Positions 61,501 through 64,000 of a stretch of 64,000 bases of DNA are shown here, piece after piece. The notes below the pieces were generated by a model that worked only from the letters and a program-made list of their open reading frames with translations, was not told where the DNA came from and made no database searches. The position numbers were made by a program, and so were the translations under genes. Each line of letters begins with the position of its first letter. The first letter of the stretch is position 1. The DNA is from Calonectria ilicicola (lineage: Eukaryota; Ascomycota; Sordariomycetes; Hypocreales; Nectriaceae): contig CP085834.1 in the NCBI GenBank assembly GCA_020809705.1, positions 4,203,127-4,267,126 on the forward strand. Direction: 5' to 3'.

Positions 61501-62035
61501 CATCCACTGCCCCTAAAGACTGCGCCTGAACAACGGCTTCCGACTCTACCCGATCCGCCTCTTCCAACTCATCCAAAGAAGAAAGCCCACGACGCACCAT
61601 CTCCACACCCTTCGTCTTGAGTTGACGTTTCTGACGACGAAGACGGGATAAACGGTTCAAGGATTCCTGAACCTTGGCCTGAGCCGCAAGCGCCTCCGCT
61701 TGTACACGAAGGAACTCCTCCTCAGCGACCTCTTCCTCTATATCCAAACGATCGGACTCCCGATTTATCCGGTTTACTACCAAAGTCAGCAACCAACCAC
61801 ATTCACCACCATAAAATGACGCACACGCAGCCAAAGACGCCTCTGAAGCATCACAGGTCCTACCACGACGAGTGCACTCGCCGCAACGGTCACCAGAATC
61901 CGGCAACATCTTGCATCGCAAACCCTTAGAGGAACAGAATGAACACGGCATGATTTCAAAACCCGTTGAGTTAATAAGCTGAGCTCGGGCCTTGGCACGA
62001 AGACGCTGTTTGGAATCACCTGGACCACGAGGCAT
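61415..62035 (-). CDS. Antisense ORF in Gypsy C with Zn2Cys6-like cluster and coiled coil
   Basis: 206-aa ORF from ATG 62,035 to a stop at 61,415, opposite to gag/pol and overlapping the last 86 bases of the chromodomain frame. Cysteines at residues 31, 34, 41, 51, 54 and 61 give C-x2-C-x6-C-x9-C-x2-C-x6-C, within the spacing of fungal Zn2Cys6 binuclear clusters, with basic residues between (K-G-L-R-C-K, R-R-G-R-T). The N-terminus is also basic. Residues about 90-150 are predicted coiled coil (E/A/L/R-rich), as expected for a dimer. It is the only uninterrupted ORF of normal length in the element. It could be a DNA-binding regulator of the element or a captured host gene; function is unknown. 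Confidence 0.7.
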   Translation of the reverse strand: MPRGPGDSKQRLRAKARAQLINSTGFEIMPCSFCSSKGLRCKMLPDSGDRCGECTRRGRTCDASEASLAACASFYGGECGWLLTLVVNRINRESDRLDIEEEVAEEEFLRVQAEALAAQAKVQESLNRLSRLRRQKRQLKTKGVEMVRRGLSSLDELEEADRVESEAVVQAQSLGAVDVIDWNAVDLDGLLGVVSSGTLPAASSSA

Positions 62036-62116
62036 AATTAGAAAATATTTTGAAGGTTAAAAATGGGGAAACTCACACACAAGGTCGAACTAACGGGCCT
62101 TGAGGACAAGACCAAC

Positions 62117-62131
62117 AGAGGGGGGACATCG
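62117..62131 (+). other. Polypurine tract of Gypsy C
   Basis: AGAGGGGGGACATCG immediately before the 3' LTR, the expected plus-strand DNA primer site. The same GACATCG edge precedes the LTR in the miniature element at 39,618-40,112 (minus strand). Confidence 0.85.
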
Positions 62132-62526
62132 TGTTATGACCCATGACACGCCTAGGCGGTCTACGACGGCAGAACTAACACCTACCTACCCTATAGCCCC
62201 ACACCAACCAATAAGGAAGCGCTCACTCGCGATCACCCATAATGTTGGTGATCACCCTGTGATCACCCATCCGATCACCAATACTTAGATAGAACCAACA
62301 CAGTGAGCGCCTACTACGATAATAGTATATAGACAGGTTAGAATCCGCCCTTATGGCCGATACTAGCCAGCTTTCAATACAACTTGGTTACCTCAATTGC
62401 GATTGACTATTACCTAACGTAACACTTCCATTGCTCTATTTACCATAACGCGCCTAACCATCCTGCCAACAATAAACCCTTCGTTCTGATTGGTTCATCA
62501 AGTTGGGAATTGACCAGACCGTTACA
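62132..62526 (+). repeat. 3' LTR of Gypsy C
   Basis: 395 bp, no difference found from 55,628-56,022 by eye. Confidence 0.92.
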
Positions 62527-63072
62527 GTTATGCTTATGTATTTGTGAGTTTTTTCTTGACCTACTGTAGTTCTATAGTTAACTTAGTGTTACTAGAAGGA
62601 GCAGTAGCAACAGGGTTCTTTCCAAATATTATTATTACTTAATTGTTAATATGGATAATCAACTAAATAAGAGCTTTTAATGTATAATAGTCTGATCAAT
62701 TCCTAACTTAATGAACCAATTAGAACGAAGGGTTTATTATTGGCAGGATAGTTAGGTATGTTATAGTAAATAGAGTAATAGGAGTGTTATATTAGATAAT
62801 AGTTAATTGCAATTAAGGTAACCAAGTTATATTAAAAGCTAATTAGTTCCATTCCTTACAGTAGGATCTAATCTATCTATATATTATTATCTTATTTTGG
62901 TATGTGTGGTGTGCTTGGTGTGCTAGGTGCAACACCTTTCATACTTATTGTGACAGTTGCCCTTATCGCTCCTTGTTTGATTGGTCGTATATAACTATAG
63001 GGTAGCTGGTTTCTTACAGGGTGTGGCATTCTGCCACCCTAGACCGCCCTGGGTACGACATGGGTCGTAACA
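62527..63072 (-). mobile_element. Inverted 5' fragment of a Gypsy C relative (LTR plus start of gag)
   Basis: On the minus strand: an LTR at 62,683-63,072 (start TGTTACGACCCATG, end GACTATTATA), then leader and the first part of gag down to 62,527, where Gypsy C begins. The half nearer Gypsy C is AT-mutated. The LTR start half (about 62,900-63,072) is unmutated and clearly diverged from Gypsy C, sharing TAACTATAGGGTAG and GACCGCC blocks only, so it is a distinct subfamily. Confidence 0.75.
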
Positions 63073-63660
63073 CTGAATGTCTTAGAAATAGGCTACTATT
63101 ACCCTCTAAGACCCCTAGAAGCTCTTACAACTACTGTGGGGAAATAGCAGATATAAATCATGAAGATATTTGCAAGGCAGCTACTAAAAGGTGGATCCAA
63201 CGCCATAATCAGATCAATCAGGCCCTCAAGAAAGCCCTAGAAAGTAACCTTACCTTAGAGGTTGAAATAGAGCCCCTTATTAACCCTAGCCTTAACCTAA
63301 AGGCAGACTTCTTTATTCTCAAGGGCTCTAACTGCTATTACTATAACCTACAAATAGTAACTATTAATAGCCAAGAAAAGGAAGTCTAGGAAGTCCTAGC
63401 TACTATAGCTAAGGATAAACTAAGGAAATATAAGGCTTTGGATCCCTTCTTCTAACCCCTAATCTTCTCTGCTGGAGGCTTAATGGAGCTAGAAACAGCT
63501 AAAAGCTATAGAAAGCTTCAGGAAGTAATAGGGAAAATAGCAGCTAGCTAGCTTGATACCTCTATTAGCCTTACGCTTAGTAAGTTTAGAGCCTAGGCAG
63601 CTAGCTCTATAGCTATTAGCCCTACTAAAAACCCGATTCTTATTCCTAAAGGGCTAAGGG
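63073..63660 (+). pseudogene. Probable non-LTR retrotransposon C-terminal remnant
   Basis: Open for about 105 codons to a stop at 63,387-63,389, then continuing in the same frame through a few stops at Gln/Trp-type positions to about 63,660. Segments K-A-D-F-F-I-L-K-G-S, Y-Y-Y-N-L-Q-I-V, K-Y-K-A-L-D-P-F-F and L-I-F-S-A-G-G-L-M-E resemble the C-terminal endonuclease-like region of some non-LTR retrotransposons (P-D-x-x-V, D-V-x-x, G-S-R-G-W order). The fit is by pattern only, and the family remains tentative. The end passes into simple repeats, as LINE 3' ends often do. Confidence 0.45.
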
Positions 63661-63684
63661 CTAGCCTTTTCAACCAAAACTAAC

Positions 63685-63810
63685 CTCTATTTTACTCTCT
63701 ATTTTACTCTTTTATTTTACTCTCCTATTTACCCTCTCTTTATTCTCTCTTTTACTCTCTATTTTACTCTCTATTTTACTCTCTATTTTACTCTCTATTT
63801 TACTCTTTAC
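63685..63810 (+). repeat. Tandem repeat, 12-bp unit TCTCTATTTTAC
   Basis: Several imperfect to perfect copies of TCTCTATTTTAC/TCTTTTATTTTAC; the last four copies (about 63,758-63,805) are perfect. Confidence 0.85.
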
Positions 63811-63827
63811 TCTACCCTCTAATACCT

Positions 63828-63901
63828 ATTTTCCTATTTTCCTATTTTCCTATTTTCCTATTTTCCTATTTTCCTATTTTCCTATTTTCCTATTTTCCTA
63901 T
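63828..63901 (+). repeat. Tandem repeat, 8-bp unit CCTATTTT
   Basis: About nine uninterrupted copies of CCTATTTT. Its CTATTTT core is shared with the preceding 12-bp array, so the two probably arose from the same seed. Confidence 0.9.
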
Positions 63902-64000
63902 CTAAGAACTCTTACCTTAATACTCCCCTATAAGATCTAGAAACCTAGAAATATCTTTCCTATTAAAAAGCAACCAAGCACTATTAGCTATAGATAGTTA

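Larger units (their letters stand above)
55628..62526 (+). mobile_element. Gypsy C: young Ty3/Gypsy retrotransposon with chromodomain and antisense ORF
   Basis: 6,899 bp with two 395-bp LTRs (55,628-56,022 and 62,132-62,526) in which I find no mismatch. Order: LTR, 53-bp leader, gag with a CCHC knuckle, protease, RT, RNase H, integrase, chromodomain, antisense ORF, polypurine tract, LTR. This is the layout of chromodomain Ty3/Gypsy elements (chromoviruses). No target-site duplication: flanks are TTGGG and GTTAT. Unlike its relatives it shows no AT conversion. Gag and pol are each interrupted by single-base losses. Confidence 0.93.

Noticed and set aside
1..64000. CRISPR arrays, bacterial operons, rRNA genes
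   Set aside because: No spaced direct repeats of CRISPR type, no ribosomal RNA sequence, and gene structure is fungal.

Overview
The window reads as filamentous ascomycete (Pezizomycotina) DNA. It has short GT-AG introns with CTAAC/CTAAT branch sites, a fungal ATF/CREB-type bZIP gene, a Zn2Cys6-type motif, and about 29 kb of extremely AT-rich DNA that looks like the product of repeat-induced point mutation (RIP). There, recognisable transposon proteins are peppered with Q-to-stop, D-to-N, G-to-R, H-to-Y and E-to-K changes, all C-to-T or G-to-A. I cannot name the species.

Region 1 (1-29,552) is a stack of mutated transposons that can be put in order from target-site duplications (TSDs). Helitron 1 (5' end outside the window, 3' end near 21,396) was hit by Gypsy A (1,694-14,660, minus strand, TSD TTCCT). 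Gypsy A was itself hit by Gypsy B (8,200-13,982, minus strand, TSD TCTTT/TTTTT). Helitron 1 was also hit by a Mutator-like (MULE) DNA transposon (16,355-19,165, 8-bp TSD TATATTTA). A second copy of the same Helitron family follows (about 22,437-29,540), interrupted by about 1.1 kb that includes a 750-bp block that escaped mutation.

Region 2 (29,573-39,617) is gene-like DNA. It holds a multi-pass membrane protein gene, a small CxxC protein gene, a decayed C2H2 zinc-finger remnant and an intact bZIP transcription factor gene, with LTR scraps between them.

Region 3 (39,618-45,453) is a graveyard. It contains a perfect 495-bp miniature LTR element (140-bp identical LTRs, TSD GTAAA), a minus-strand coding remnant, the tail of a WD40/NLR-like pseudogene, several nested LTR fragments, a RIP-mutated 5' end of the Gypsy C family, and a solo copy of the 140-bp LTR.

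Region 4 (46,120-53,119) holds two same-strand, intron-containing genes enclosed by repeats. One encodes a protein of about 767 aa with a ParB-like G-Q-H-R motif. The other encodes a protein of about 1,235 aa that I do not recognise and that uses a GC-AG intron. This pair is the best candidate for an undescribed system.

Region 5 (53,120-64,000) is dominated by Gypsy C (55,628-62,526). It is young (two indistinguishable 395-bp LTRs), but gag/pol is broken by about seven single-base losses, mostly in homopolymers. Its 3' region carries an intact antisense ORF with a Zn2Cys6-like cluster. The window ends with an inverted relative of Gypsy C, a probable non-LTR retrotransposon remnant and simple repeats.
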